From positions 1 to 51,562 of the forward strand of contig JALOQK010000004.1 in assembly GCA_025453395.1 (NCBI GenBank): a stretch of DNA of 51,562 bases, written 5' to 3'. Shown one piece after another: positions 41,203 through 49,441 of this stretch. This DNA comes from Candidatus Omnitrophota bacterium (GTDB lineage: Bacteria > Omnitrophota > Gorgyraeia > Gygaellales > Profunditerraquicolaceae). How positions within the stretch are numbered: the stretch's first letter is position 1; each line of letters starts with the position of its first letter. Under the pieces are notes generated by a model. It was not told the DNA's origin. It saw only the letters and a program-made list of their open reading frames with translations, and searched no databases. A program made the position numbers and the translations under genes.

Positions 41203-41682
41203 TCAACGCGCTTTTTTCTGCGGAACCTGCTGTTCCGGAGGATTTAAATACGTGCTCAAAACCTCCCAAGTCTTTGGCCCTACTTTGCCGTCTGCCTTAA
41301 GATTGTTGGCCTTCTGGAACGCTTCTATCGCCTTCTTGCTCATAGGCCCAAGCTTACCATCAATATTTCCAGTATAGAAACCGGCATTCTTAAGAGCTGC
41401 CTGAATCTCTTGATTGCTGGGTTTATAGGGGCCCACCGGAGGAAGGCTTGTCGCCTGTATCCCGGCCGGGGCAGCCTGCTGCCCAACGGAAACATTGGCT
41501 TGCGGGGTAGTTTGCGGCATAGATTTATTATCCACTACTACGGAAGTCTGAGTCTTTAAAGAATCCATGGACTCTACGGATAAAGGCTCTTGCAATTCTT
41601 CCAAATCCTGCGGCTTTTTACTACAGCTTGATAAACCGATTGCCAAAAACGCTATTAACATTAAATATAATACCTTTTGCAT
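41203..41682 (-). CDS. Lipoprotein with C-terminal peptidoglycan-binding domain
   Basis: 159 aa. Signal peptide with lipobox LSSC (Cys at 20), a Gln/Pro/Thr-rich linker (about 30-85), and a PG_binding_1 domain (about 90-145: EIQAALKNAGFYTGNIDGKLG...AIEAFQKANNLKADGKVGPKTWEVL). Probably anchors in a membrane and touches the cell wall. A strong AAAGGAGGTG precedes the ATG and lies inside the end of the upstream MFS gene, so the two are coupled. A related lipoprotein lies at 49032-49424. Confidence 0.9.
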   Translation of the reverse strand: MQKVLYLMLIAFLAIGLSSCSKKPQDLEELQEPLSVESMDSLKTQTSVVVDNKSMPQTTPQANVSVGQQAAPAGIQATSLPPVGPYKPSNQEIQAALKNAGFYTGNIDGKLGPMSKKAIEAFQKANNLKADGKVGPKTWEVLSTYLNPPEQQVPQKKAR

Positions 41683-41686
41683 CTTT

Positions 41687-42895
41687 TCACCTCCTTTGGT
41701 GGTTATTGATTATTGTAATACTACCTTTTGCGAAAAGCAAATAAAAAAATATTAAACACAAAGATCCGGCTGCTAAGAAGGCCTGTGACGCGCCTATAAT
41801 TTGCGCCACCCACCCCGCGAATAAACTGCCCAAAGGCATTCCTCCGGAAAAGGTAAGCATAAAAATGCTGATTACCCGGGAGCGAAATTCATCCGGGGCA
41901 GAACTCTGCAAAATAGTATTAATAATGCTGGTAACGCTTACCGCACTATAGCCGATTAAAGATAAAAGAACAAGCGAAAGAATATACACCTTGCACAAAG
42001 AAAAAAGTATCAAACCCAAAGAAAAAATAAAAGCGTTTATAAAAAGAAACTTTTCCTTATTTCTGAAATCACCTACACTGGCTAAGCTTACCGCAGATAA
42101 CAATGCCCCCGCTCCGCTTGCGGACATCATCATCCCTAAGCCTGAAGGCCCCAAACCAAAAAAATCCTTTGCTAAAACCGGCAAAAGTACCACATATGAA
42201 AGCCCGAACACGCTTATTGTCCCAACCATCAGCATCAAAACTTTAATCCCGGGATTATTGCGCACAAAGCGCAAACCTTCGCGCAAATCACCAAGAAAAT
42301 CTTTCATGCCAGCGCGTTTATACGGGCTTAATTTAATCACCATTAAAGCGGCAAGCACCGCTAAGAAACTAAAACCATTTATGTAAAAACATCCTGCCAT
42401 GCCAAGGCTGGCAATAAAAATACCTCCCAGCGCCGGGCCTAAGACCCGCGCAGAATTAAAAGCTGCTGAATTTAGCGCTATAGCATTAAGCAAGTGCCTC
42501 TTCCCGACTAATTCCACCACGATTGACTGGCGCGTGGGAGAATCAAAAGCCATAACTATGCCATTTAAGAAAGCAATCATCATTATTGCCTGCACAGTAA
42601 CCAATTTCTCTTGCACTAAGAATGCCAAAGTAAACGCTAAGGCCATAAAAATAGTCTGGGTTAAAATAAGGATATTTTTCTTATTGAGCCTATCGGCAAA
42701 TACTCCGGCAAAAAGAGAAAAAACCAAAATAGGGGCTGTCCCCAAGAAAGCTACTACCCCTAAAAGCCAGGCAGAACCGGTTAAGTCAAAAACTAGCCAA
42801 CTCTGAGCAACCGTCTGCACCCATGAGCCGGTAAAAGAAACAAGCATGCCCAGCCAATAAACACGAAAATCTTTTATCTTAAACGCGTCAAACAT
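41687..42895 (-). CDS. Major facilitator superfamily transporter (EntS-like)
   Basis: 402 aa with about 12 membrane segments. The start FKIKDFRVYWLGMLVSFTGSWVQTVAQSWLVFDLTGS and the GVFADRLNKKNIL loop match the MFS_3/enterobactin-exporter branch, which also includes many drug efflux proteins. Substrate unknown. It is only distantly similar to the MFS gene at 32047-33309. Operon with the PG-binding lipoprotein that follows 4 nt later. Confidence 0.88.
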   Translation of the reverse strand: MFDAFKIKDFRVYWLGMLVSFTGSWVQTVAQSWLVFDLTGSAWLLGVVAFLGTAPILVFSLFAGVFADRLNKKNILILTQTIFMALAFTLAFLVQEKLVTVQAIMMIAFLNGIVMAFDSPTRQSIVVELVGKRHLLNAIALNSAAFNSARVLGPALGGIFIASLGMAGCFYINGFSFLAVLAALMVIKLSPYKRAGMKDFLGDLREGLRFVRNNPGIKVLMLMVGTISVFGLSYVVLLPVLAKDFFGLGPSGLGMMMSASGAGALLSAVSLASVGDFRNKEKFLFINAFIFSLGLILFSLCKVYILSLVLLSLIGYSAVSVTSIINTILQSSAPDEFRSRVISIFMLTFSGGMPLGSLFAGWVAQIIGASQAFLAAGSLCLIFFYLLFAKGSITIINNHQRR

Positions 42896-43001
42896 ATTAT
42901 TTTTATTTTCTTAAGGAAAATGAACGGATAATCCGGAGGGAGTCATTATTAATAGAATGAGAAATGAGTATGAGTAGTGATTAACCCACGACTCACCCCT
43001 G

Positions 43002-43973
43002 TTAATATATTTTTACGTTGAAAGCAAACTTCTTCTCCGTAAATAACTTTATGCAGGCCTCCGCTACTGCCATATCATAAAAAATGCCTTTTCTGCTATT
43101 TATTTCCTCCAGGGCTTTCTCTATGCCTAACGCCGGCCTGTAAGGCCTGTGAGATGCCATGGCCTCTACAACATCAGCCACGGCGATAATCTTGGATTCA
43201 AAAAGGATTTTATCAGCTGTCAACCCCGAAGGATAACCAGAACCATTGATGCGCTCATGATGCTGCAAAACAATATCCGCTATCGGCCAGGGGAATTCTA
43301 TGGGTTTTAAAATATCATAACCGACCTGCGGATGGATTTTAATAAGCGTGAATTCCGCTTCACTTAAGGTCCCGGGCTTGTTTAATATTTCCGAGGGAAC
43401 ATAGACTTTCCCGATATCGTGGATGACCGCGGCCATACTTACACCGCTTACCTCTTTTTCATTCAAACCCAGTTCCTTGGCCAACTGATAAGCTAATTGT
43501 GCCACTCTCTGCTGATGCCCGGCAGTATAAGGGTCTCTTTTTTCCACCGCCGATGACAAAGCGGCTACGGTTTCAGCTAAAAGATGCTCAATATTCTCAT
43601 AATAATGGTTTAAAAGATCCCTAAGCGATACTATCCCCACGATAGAGCCGTCTTTAACTACCGGCATATGGCGTACGCCATATTTTTGCATCAACTCCAT
43701 GACGCTAACATATGATTCATCGTGATTGGCGGTTTTAAGGCCTGTGGTCATAATGTCTTTTAGCTTAATTGAAGAAACGCCACCGGTTGCGATAAAATCC
43801 ACACGGGTCAACAAATCTCTTTCAGTAAATATTCCTACGGTATTGCCGCCTTCTTGGATTAAAAGCGAACTTACCGCGTGACGGCGCATAGCATTTATAG
43901 CTTCCAAGAGGCTGGATTGAGCGTCTATATTAACAATGTTTTTCTGCATATAGTCAGATACGGTCTTATCCAT
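43002..43973 (-). CDS. CBS-domain HD-GYP phosphodiesterase
   Basis: 323 aa from the ATG at 43973 (AAGGAGG upstream). Two CBS motifs (about 1-120: GIFTERDLLTRV and GIVSLRDLLNHY) precede an HD-GYP domain (about 130-320) with VIHDIGK, IKIHPQVGYDIL, LQHHERINGSGYP and GIEKALEEI. HD-GYP proteins hydrolyse c-di-GMP to GMP; the CBS pair probably senses an adenine nucleotide. It overlaps the PilZ gene upstream by 8 bp, its Shine-Dalgarno lying inside that gene, so a c-di-GMP receptor and a turnover enzyme are made together. Confidence 0.9.
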   Translation of the reverse strand: MDKTVSDYMQKNIVNIDAQSSLLEAINAMRRHAVSSLLIQEGGNTVGIFTERDLLTRVDFIATGGVSSIKLKDIMTTGLKTANHDESYVSVMELMQKYGVRHMPVVKDGSIVGIVSLRDLLNHYYENIEHLLAETVAALSSAVEKRDPYTAGHQQRVAQLAYQLAKELGLNEKEVSGVSMAAVIHDIGKVYVPSEILNKPGTLSEAEFTLIKIHPQVGYDILKPIEFPWPIADIVLQHHERINGSGYPSGLTADKILFESKIIAVADVVEAMASHRPYRPALGIEKALEEINSRKGIFYDMAVAEACIKLFTEKKFAFNVKIY

Positions 43974-44370
43974 TTTTGCCTCCTTGTGCAAAAAACAAGA
44001 AAGATTCAATATCTTTGCGCGCCTTATCCTTTACATCCACAAAACACACTCCCAATTTATACATATTATCTTTTTCCACAGTGCAATAACGCACCTGGCC
44101 CCTTAATTTTATATCGCCTGTTAAATCAAGGCCAAAATCTTTTACTTGGGCGAATGAAAATTGCACATAGAGTATTGACCCCACAGAAATATCCATGTGG
44201 CTAAGCAACGATATCCCGCCTTCGCTTATATCTAAAAGTAACCCCTTTTCGTTTTTATCGCCATGCCGGATGACAACATCAAGGACCGCCTCTCTACGAT
44301 AAGTAACGACAAGCTGTATTCTAAATCTTTTATGTTTGCGCTTATCAAAGCCGGAATAAGAAACAGTCAT
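43966..44370 (-). CDS. PilZ domain protein
   Basis: 134-aa stand-alone PilZ domain with the c-di-GMP-binding elements: RKHKRFR near the N-terminus (about 10-16) and DISEGGIS (about 47-54), the RxxxR and D/NxSxxG motifs. It probably relays c-di-GMP to motility or surface functions. No Shine-Dalgarno is seen before the ATG; the upstream region is AT-rich with 7-bp inverted arms GTAGTAA/TTACTAC. Confidence 0.9.
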   Translation of the reverse strand: MTVSYSGFDKRKHKRFRIQLVVTYRREAVLDVVIRHGDKNEKGLLLDISEGGISLLSHMDISVGSILYVQFSFAQVKDFGLDLTGDIKLRGQVRYCTVEKDNMYKLGVCFVDVKDKARKDIESFLFFAQGGKNG

Positions 44371-44557
44371 ATTATATTGATTTTTTATATAGAGTAAACC
44401 AAGTAGTAAGATTATACCTTAAAATATAATATTTTACTACGGAATTTTATAAACTAGCGAACATAATTGGTAAGGATCAGCAATGGGGCTGGGTAATGAG
44501 TTTAGGGCGGGGGCAAGAATAATAATAAGTTTAAGAGTTAGAACAAATCGGAAACGA

Positions 44558-46303
44558 TTATTTTATGTAAATCGGCCGCGCACGATAATGTGTGTGTAAA
44601 AGTTGATGCGCCTTCTGGCTTAATGGCTTCTCCAGGAATTGCGCGTATAATTTCTTTACATAAGGATTATCGTGAGAACAACGAAACTGTCTATCGCGGT
44701 CATCTTGATACAAGCCAGCGGCCCTCTTAATTCTTAACTCATCGGTAACTCCATAAGGCTGCCCGCCGCCGCCCACGCACCCACCGGGACAAGCCATAAC
44801 TTCAATAAAGTGATACGGCAGCTCTTGTTTGTTTTTCTTGGCTTCTCTTACTTTATTTAAAACATACTCCACGTTGCTTAAGCCATGGGCTACGGCAATA
44901 CGCACAGTAATATCTTTTATTTTTATTTGCGCCTCTTTTACCCCTTTTAAGCCGCGAGTTTCTTCTAGGTCCACTTTCCCTAAATTAGACCCGGTAATTA
45001 AATTATAAGCGGTGCGTAACGCCGCCTCCATAACTCCGCCAGTTGCCCCGAAAATTACTCCTGCTCCAGTGTAATCACCTAAGATATGATCCGGCGCCTC
45101 ATCAGGCAGATTCACAAAATCTATCCCTGCCTGCTTGATCATACGGGCTAATTCACGGGTAGTTAAAACTACATCCACGTCCTGGCATCCGGAAGCAAAC
45201 ATTTCATCGCAGCGCTGGATCTCATATTTCTTGGCAGTACAAGGCATGATAGAAACCATAAACATATCTTTGCGCTGAATCTTGTTTTGTTCGGCATAAT
45301 AAGTCTTGGCTAAAACCCCTAACATTTCTTGAGGTGATTTTGCCGAAGAGAAATTATCAACCATATCCGAATGGAATTTCTCCATAAAATCCACCCATGA
45401 AGGGCAGCAAGTGGTAATAAGCGGCAGATTCTCCGGGCGATTGGTAAATCTCTCCACAAATTCCGCGCTTTCCTCCATGATCGTCACATCGGCACTGAAA
45501 TTAGTATCAAAAACTGCCCTAAAGCCTAAGCGGCGTAAAAGCGCGTATAATTTACCGGTCAAATTTGTCCCTATGGGAAGGCCAAAGGCTTCTCCTATGG
45601 CAACTCTTACCGCCGGGGCAATTTGCACCACGCAATACTTTTGCGGGTTTTGCAGCGCCTCCCAGGCTCTGGCAGTTTCATCTTTTTCCACTATAGCCCC
45701 AGTCGGGCAATGCGCCGAGCACTGGCCGCAGCGCACACAAGGCGAATCAGCAAGTTTTATATCCCCCGCGGGAGAAATTCTTGTATTAAACCCTCTATCA
45801 AGAAAAGACAAGGCCCAAACATCCTGCACATCTTGACAGACCTGCACGCATCTGCCGCAAAGAACGCATTTCTGCGGTTCAAGCATTATTGTTCCAGTAG
45901 AATCATCTGCTGGCAAATCCTTCAGATAATTGCCGAATTCCTCTTCGCGAATACCAAAGTCAGCAGCTAATTTTTGTAATTCACAATTATTATTCCTGCC
46001 GCATTTTAAACAATCATTGGGATGCTTAGAGAGGATCAATTCTAATACCGTTCTTCTAATCGATACTATCTCCGGGTCATGAGTAATAATATCCATTTTA
46101 TCTTCTAAGGGCGTGCAGCAGGCACGAAGCATCTTGGCTGATCCTTTGATCCTGACAATGCAAATACCGCAGGCAGCCGAAGCGATTAAATCCGGATGCT
46201 TACAAAGAGTTGGTATTTTTATATATACCTTCTTTGCGGCATCAAGGATGCTTGTGCCTTCTTTTACTTCAACTTCTATGCCATTTATCTTTGCTTTTAC
46301 CAT
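44558..46303 (-). CDS. [FeFe] hydrogenase catalytic subunit of NAD(P)-linked complex (HndD-like)
   Basis: 581 aa. N-terminal [2Fe-2S] ferredoxin domain (C34, C45, C48, C62), a His/Cys [4Fe-4S] site (H94...C98, C101, C107), two [4Fe-4S] ferredoxin motifs (C146-C156 and C189-C199), and the H-cluster domain: TCCPSW (C299, C300), MPCTAKKYE (C355) and MACPGGCVGGGGQP (C505, C509). It makes or consumes H2 in the cytoplasm with HndABC. The usual C-terminal small-subunit-like tail is present. It starts 3 nt after the NuoF-like gene. Confidence 0.96.
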   Translation of the reverse strand: MVKAKINGIEVEVKEGTSILDAAKKVYIKIPTLCKHPDLIASAACGICIVRIKGSAKMLRACCTPLEDKMDIITHDPEIVSIRRTVLELILSKHPNDCLKCGRNNNCELQKLAADFGIREEEFGNYLKDLPADDSTGTIMLEPQKCVLCGRCVQVCQDVQDVWALSFLDRGFNTRISPAGDIKLADSPCVRCGQCSAHCPTGAIVEKDETARAWEALQNPQKYCVVQIAPAVRVAIGEAFGLPIGTNLTGKLYALLRRLGFRAVFDTNFSADVTIMEESAEFVERFTNRPENLPLITTCCPSWVDFMEKFHSDMVDNFSSAKSPQEMLGVLAKTYYAEQNKIQRKDMFMVSIMPCTAKKYEIQRCDEMFASGCQDVDVVLTTRELARMIKQAGIDFVNLPDEAPDHILGDYTGAGVIFGATGGVMEAALRTAYNLITGSNLGKVDLEETRGLKGVKEAQIKIKDITVRIAVAHGLSNVEYVLNKVREAKKNKQELPYHFIEVMACPGGCVGGGGQPYGVTDELRIKRAAGLYQDDRDRQFRCSHDNPYVKKLYAQFLEKPLSQKAHQLLHTHYRARPIYIK

Positions 46304-46306
46304 TTA

Positions 46307-48049
46307 TTAATCCTTGGAAATTGCCTGAAATTTGCATACCTCAAAACACTTCTCGCATTTTATGCATTTATCTAATTCAATATAAAAACCTTTTTCCCTG
46401 TCTCCGGCAATCGCGTTAACCGGGCAATTAGCCACACAGACGCGGCAACGCTTACATTTATCCTGAATAATACTATAGGTAATAAGGGTTTTGCATTTAT
46501 GCGACAGGCAGCGCTTATTAATAATATGTTCCTTGTATTCGGTTTCAAAATATTTTATCGTGGAAACAATCGGGTTAGAAGCAGTTTGCCCCAGCCCACA
46601 CAACGAAGCTTTTTGCATAGCCTGTGAAATCTTCTTAAGCTTGCTTATGTCTTCAAGTTTCCCATGCCCCTCGCAGATACGGTTTAATATATCAAGCATC
46701 TGAAAGCCTCCGATACGGCAAGGCGCGCATTTGCCACAGGATTCATCCACGCAAAAACCTAAATAAAATTTAGCGATATCTACCATACAATCGCTTTTAT
46801 CCATAACAATCATGCCGCCTGAACCCATGATCGAGCCTAATTTCTGCAGATTCTCATAATCTACCGCGGTATCGAGGTATTCCTGCGGGATAACCCCGCC
46901 CGAAGGCCCGCCTGTCTGCACTGCCTTTATGGGATACTGGGCGCCTAAACCTCCACAGATATCAAAAACAATTTCCTTCAAAGTCGTGCCCATAGGAACT
47001 TCCACAAGGCCCGAATTCTTAACTTTTCCGGTAATCGCGAAAACCTTTGTCCCTTTAGATTTATCTGTGCCGATCTTGGCGAAATTATCCCCGCCGTTTA
47101 GAATAATATAGGCAATGTTAGCTAAAGTCTCCACATTATTTATTGCTGTGGGCTTGCCCCACAAACCTTTAACCGATGGATACGGCGGCCTGGGGCAAGG
47201 CGTCCCGCGCCTTCCTTCTATAGAGGCAATCAACGCTGTTTCCTCTCCGCAGACAAACGCTCCGGCGCCTAAACGGATATCCACATTAAAAGAAAATTTA
47301 CTTCCTAAGATATTTTCCCCCAGGAATCCCCAATCACAGGCCTGCTTTATGGCTTTTTGGATCCTCTCTATGGCCAAAGGATACTCTGCGCGAACATAAA
47401 AATAACCTTTAGTCGCGCCGATAGCAAAACCGGCAATGATCATGCCTTCTATAACTGAATGAGGATCCCCCTCAAGCACACTTCTGTCCATATACGCGCC
47501 TGGATCCCCTTCATCCCCGTTACAAATAATATATTTCTGGTCCGCTTCAGGCTTTCTTGTAGCCAACCACTTCATCCAAGTAGGATACCCTGCTCCGCCT
47601 CTGCCGCGTAAACCGCTTTTCTTCATTTCTTCGATCACGGCTTCCGCGGACATAGATGACAAAACCTTAGAAAGGGCGGCATAGCCATCATTAGCAATGT
47701 AATCTTCAATACTTTCCGGGTCTATCAAACCGCAGTTGCGAAGCACTATCCTTAACTGCTTAGAGCTAACAGGGTGGTCTAATTCCTGGATCAACTGGCC
47801 GTCTTTGAGGGTTTTTTCAATGATCTTCTTTATGTCCTCTTCCTTAATATTAGCGTAAACAATCTCTCCGGGGAATATCTTTACCACTATGCCCTTGCCA
47901 TACACCCCGATGTCCGCTACCCTGACTATCTGCACATCATTCTCAATACCGGCTTCGCGCGCCTGATTCACGAAAGAAGTGTAGAAATCGCGCGTGCGAT
48001 CGGCTGCGCCAGAATTTGTATCTTTTAAGAACACTATTTTCTTTTCCAT
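46307..48049 (-). CDS. NAD(P)H/flavin subunit of [FeFe] hydrogenase (NuoF/HndC-like)
   Basis: 580 aa. NuoF core: GRGGAGYPTWMKW (FMN), ICNGDEGDPGAYMDR, RLGAGAFVCGEETAL, and the [4Fe-4S] motif CGKCAPCR. Two C-terminal ferredoxin motifs follow: CKRCRVCVANCP and CIKCEKCFEVC. The first ~85 residues fit a thioredoxin-like ferredoxin domain that has lost its cysteines (no Cys before about residue 110). The missing [2Fe-2S] function may be taken by the separate 120-aa protein encoded just upstream. Subunit of an NAD(P)/ferredoxin-linked, probably electron-bifurcating, hydrogenase. Confidence 0.95.
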   Translation of the reverse strand: MEKKIVFLKDTNSGAADRTRDFYTSFVNQAREAGIENDVQIVRVADIGVYGKGIVVKIFPGEIVYANIKEEDIKKIIEKTLKDGQLIQELDHPVSSKQLRIVLRNCGLIDPESIEDYIANDGYAALSKVLSSMSAEAVIEEMKKSGLRGRGGAGYPTWMKWLATRKPEADQKYIICNGDEGDPGAYMDRSVLEGDPHSVIEGMIIAGFAIGATKGYFYVRAEYPLAIERIQKAIKQACDWGFLGENILGSKFSFNVDIRLGAGAFVCGEETALIASIEGRRGTPCPRPPYPSVKGLWGKPTAINNVETLANIAYIILNGGDNFAKIGTDKSKGTKVFAITGKVKNSGLVEVPMGTTLKEIVFDICGGLGAQYPIKAVQTGGPSGGVIPQEYLDTAVDYENLQKLGSIMGSGGMIVMDKSDCMVDIAKFYLGFCVDESCGKCAPCRIGGFQMLDILNRICEGHGKLEDISKLKKISQAMQKASLCGLGQTASNPIVSTIKYFETEYKEHIINKRCLSHKCKTLITYSIIQDKCKRCRVCVANCPVNAIAGDREKGFYIELDKCIKCEKCFEVCKFQAISKD

Positions 48050-48054
48050 TAAAG

Positions 48055-48417
48055 TTACCTTTTTAAATTTAACTCGTAAATATGGTCTTTGACTAAAAGC
48101 CCTCCGCAGATATGCTTCTCCACGATCTTTGCCGCGCCTTCCTTATCCACTTTCCCATAAACCACATCCGGAAGCCCATCTACGTGCACCTCAACCAATG
48201 GCTCAACGCAGCACATCCCCAAGCATCCGCATTTTTTCACTTCTACATCCAGGCCTTTTTTCTTGATCTCTTCAACCATAGCATTATAAACTTCTTCGGC
48301 TCCGGCAGCCAACCCACAGGTGCTAGTGCCGATTTTAATCCACTTAGATGGCTTTTTCTTAGCCTTTAATCCTTTGGCCATTTCTTCAAAAGCATCTTTG
48401 GTTAATTTGTTCGCCAT
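48055..48417 (-). CDS. Thioredoxin-like [2Fe-2S] ferredoxin (HndB-like)
   Basis: 120 aa from the ATG at 48417. Thioredoxin-like ferredoxin fold with cysteines in STCGLAAGAEE and in KKCGCLGMCCVEP, the spacing of [2Fe-2S] HndB/HydE-type subunits. It probably transfers electrons between the NuoE-like and NuoF-like subunits. It lies 4 nt after hndA and 5 nt before hndC; the four-gene order matches hndABCD of Desulfovibrio as I recall it. Confidence 0.9.
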   Translation of the reverse strand: MANKLTKDAFEEMAKGLKAKKKPSKWIKIGTSTCGLAAGAEEVYNAMVEEIKKKGLDVEVKKCGCLGMCCVEPLVEVHVDGLPDVVYGKVDKEGAAKIVEKHICGGLLVKDHIYELNLKR

Positions 48418-48421
48418 ATTC

Positions 48422-48895
48422 CTACACCTGCTTCCCATATTTGGATAAAATATCCATGATCTCGTTTTTCTTTAATTTACCGTAGACTTTCCCATCTATG
48501 GTCATAACCGGTGAAAGCCCGCAGCAGCCTAAACAACGCACAATATCAAGCTGGAACATTCCATCCTTGGTAGTGCCGCCTTCAACTATATCAAGAATAC
48601 TTTTTATTTCATCAACGATCTGGGGGGCGCCTTTTAAATAACAGGCAGTTCCCAGGCATACGGCAATTTTATGCTTACCCGGAGGCTTAAGCTTAAAGAA
48701 ATTATAAAAGGTTATCACCTCATAAATTCTAGCTAAAGGAACATCTAATATCTTAGAAAGCTGTAAAGCGGCTTCACGCGGGACATACTCGTAGTGATTC
48801 TGTAATTCATGCAAAATCATGATTAAATTGCCCGGCTTGTCTTTCCATTTACTTACCAAGCTGGCAATTTCACTGTTGACTTCTGCTCTATCCAT
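48422..48895 (-). CDS. NuoE-like [2Fe-2S] subunit of hydrogenase (HndA-like)
   Basis: 157 aa from the ATG at 48895 (AGGAG upstream). Helical N-terminal part (NLIMILHELQNHYEYVP, VPLARIYEVITFYNFF) and a thioredoxin-like [2Fe-2S] domain with ligands in CLGTACYLKG and CLGCCGLSP. First gene of the hydrogenase operon. A consensus promoter lies 91 nt upstream, and a Rex/CRP-like palindrome lies between the promoter and the ATG. Confidence 0.94.
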   Translation of the reverse strand: MDRAEVNSEIASLVSKWKDKPGNLIMILHELQNHYEYVPREAALQLSKILDVPLARIYEVITFYNFFKLKPPGKHKIAVCLGTACYLKGAPQIVDEIKSILDIVEGGTTKDGMFQLDIVRCLGCCGLSPVMTIDGKVYGKLKKNEIMDILSKYGKQV

Positions 48896-48917
48896 CTTTT
48901 CTCCTGTTATTGCCACT

Positions 48918-48935
48918 CTGTGAAATTTATCACGA
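48918..48935. promoter_or_regulatory. Rex-like operator in the hnd leader
   Basis: CTGTGAAATTTATCACGA matches 11 of the 14 fixed positions of TTGTGAANNNNTTCACAA, the Rex consensus as I know it, and also fits TGTGA-N6-TCACG of the CRP type. It lies downstream of the predicted transcription start and 23 nt before the hndA ATG. Assignment to Rex is an inference from the NAD(P)H-linked function. Confidence 0.5.
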
Positions 48936-48985
48936 AGTAGACCTTTAAAAAAGAGGAACCCCTTCCCCCTATTAAAGTGAATGAC

Positions 48986-49014
48986 ATTATATAGGTATAG
49001 CTTTTTACTGTCAA
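48986..49014 (-). promoter_or_regulatory. Promoter of the hydrogenase operon
   Basis: Minus strand TTGACA (49009-49014), 17-bp spacer, TATAAT (48986-48991): a full sigma70 consensus. Confidence 0.85.
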
Positions 49015-49031
49015 GCTAATTTTCTAAAGAT

Positions 49032-49424
49032 TTATGGCTTTTTATCCAGATATTTGATCAACTTTTCCCAAGTGCGCGAGCCGCAGACCCCGTCAGGAGC
49101 GATGCCATTGGCCTGCTGGAATTTACGAAGCGCATCTTTAGTCTTTGAACCGATTTGGTTGTCAACTGGCCCTTTATAAAAGCCTGCCTTGATCAGCGCA
49201 GTTTGAATCTCGCCGGCTGTCGGCATGCGCACTTTTTCCTGCCGCGACTGTGATAAAATCTGGTTCAACTGGACAATCTGGTCTTTGAGGCTGGCGTTTT
49301 CATTCTTTAACGCCTCTACTTGCTGATTTTTTTGCTGGCTTGTAGTTTCTAATTCAGCATATTTATCGGCTGTTACGCATCCGCTTATAAACAAAACACC
49401 TAAACACAAAATCCACTTGTTCAT
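49032..49424 (-). CDS. Lipoprotein with coiled coil and peptidoglycan-binding domain
   Basis: 130 aa from the ATG at 49424 (GGAGG upstream). Lipobox FISGC, then a short coiled coil (about 27-65, YAELETTSQQKNQQVEALKNE...) and a C-terminal PG_binding_1 domain (about 72-125, EIQTALIKAGFYKGPVDNQIG...RKFQQANGIAPDGVCGSRTWEKL). The domain is clearly related to that of the lipoprotein at 41203-41682, suggesting an old duplication. It follows the protease-LysM gene by 17 nt. Confidence 0.88.
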   Translation of the reverse strand: MNKWILCLGVLFISGCVTADKYAELETTSQQKNQQVEALKNENASLKDQIVQLNQILSQSRQEKVRMPTAGEIQTALIKAGFYKGPVDNQIGSKTKDALRKFQQANGIAPDGVCGSRTWEKLIKYLDKKP

Positions 49425-49441
49425 CAAATCCTCCATTATTT

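Noticed and set aside
44545-44570. Terminator of the hydrogenase operon (AATCG/CGATT hairpin)
   Set aside because: Only a 5-bp stem, and the T-rich side is on the wrong strand.
48940-48975. Attenuator in the hnd leader (GGGGAA/TTCCTC with Ts)
   Set aside because: The stem is 6 bp with a wobble pair; too weak to claim.
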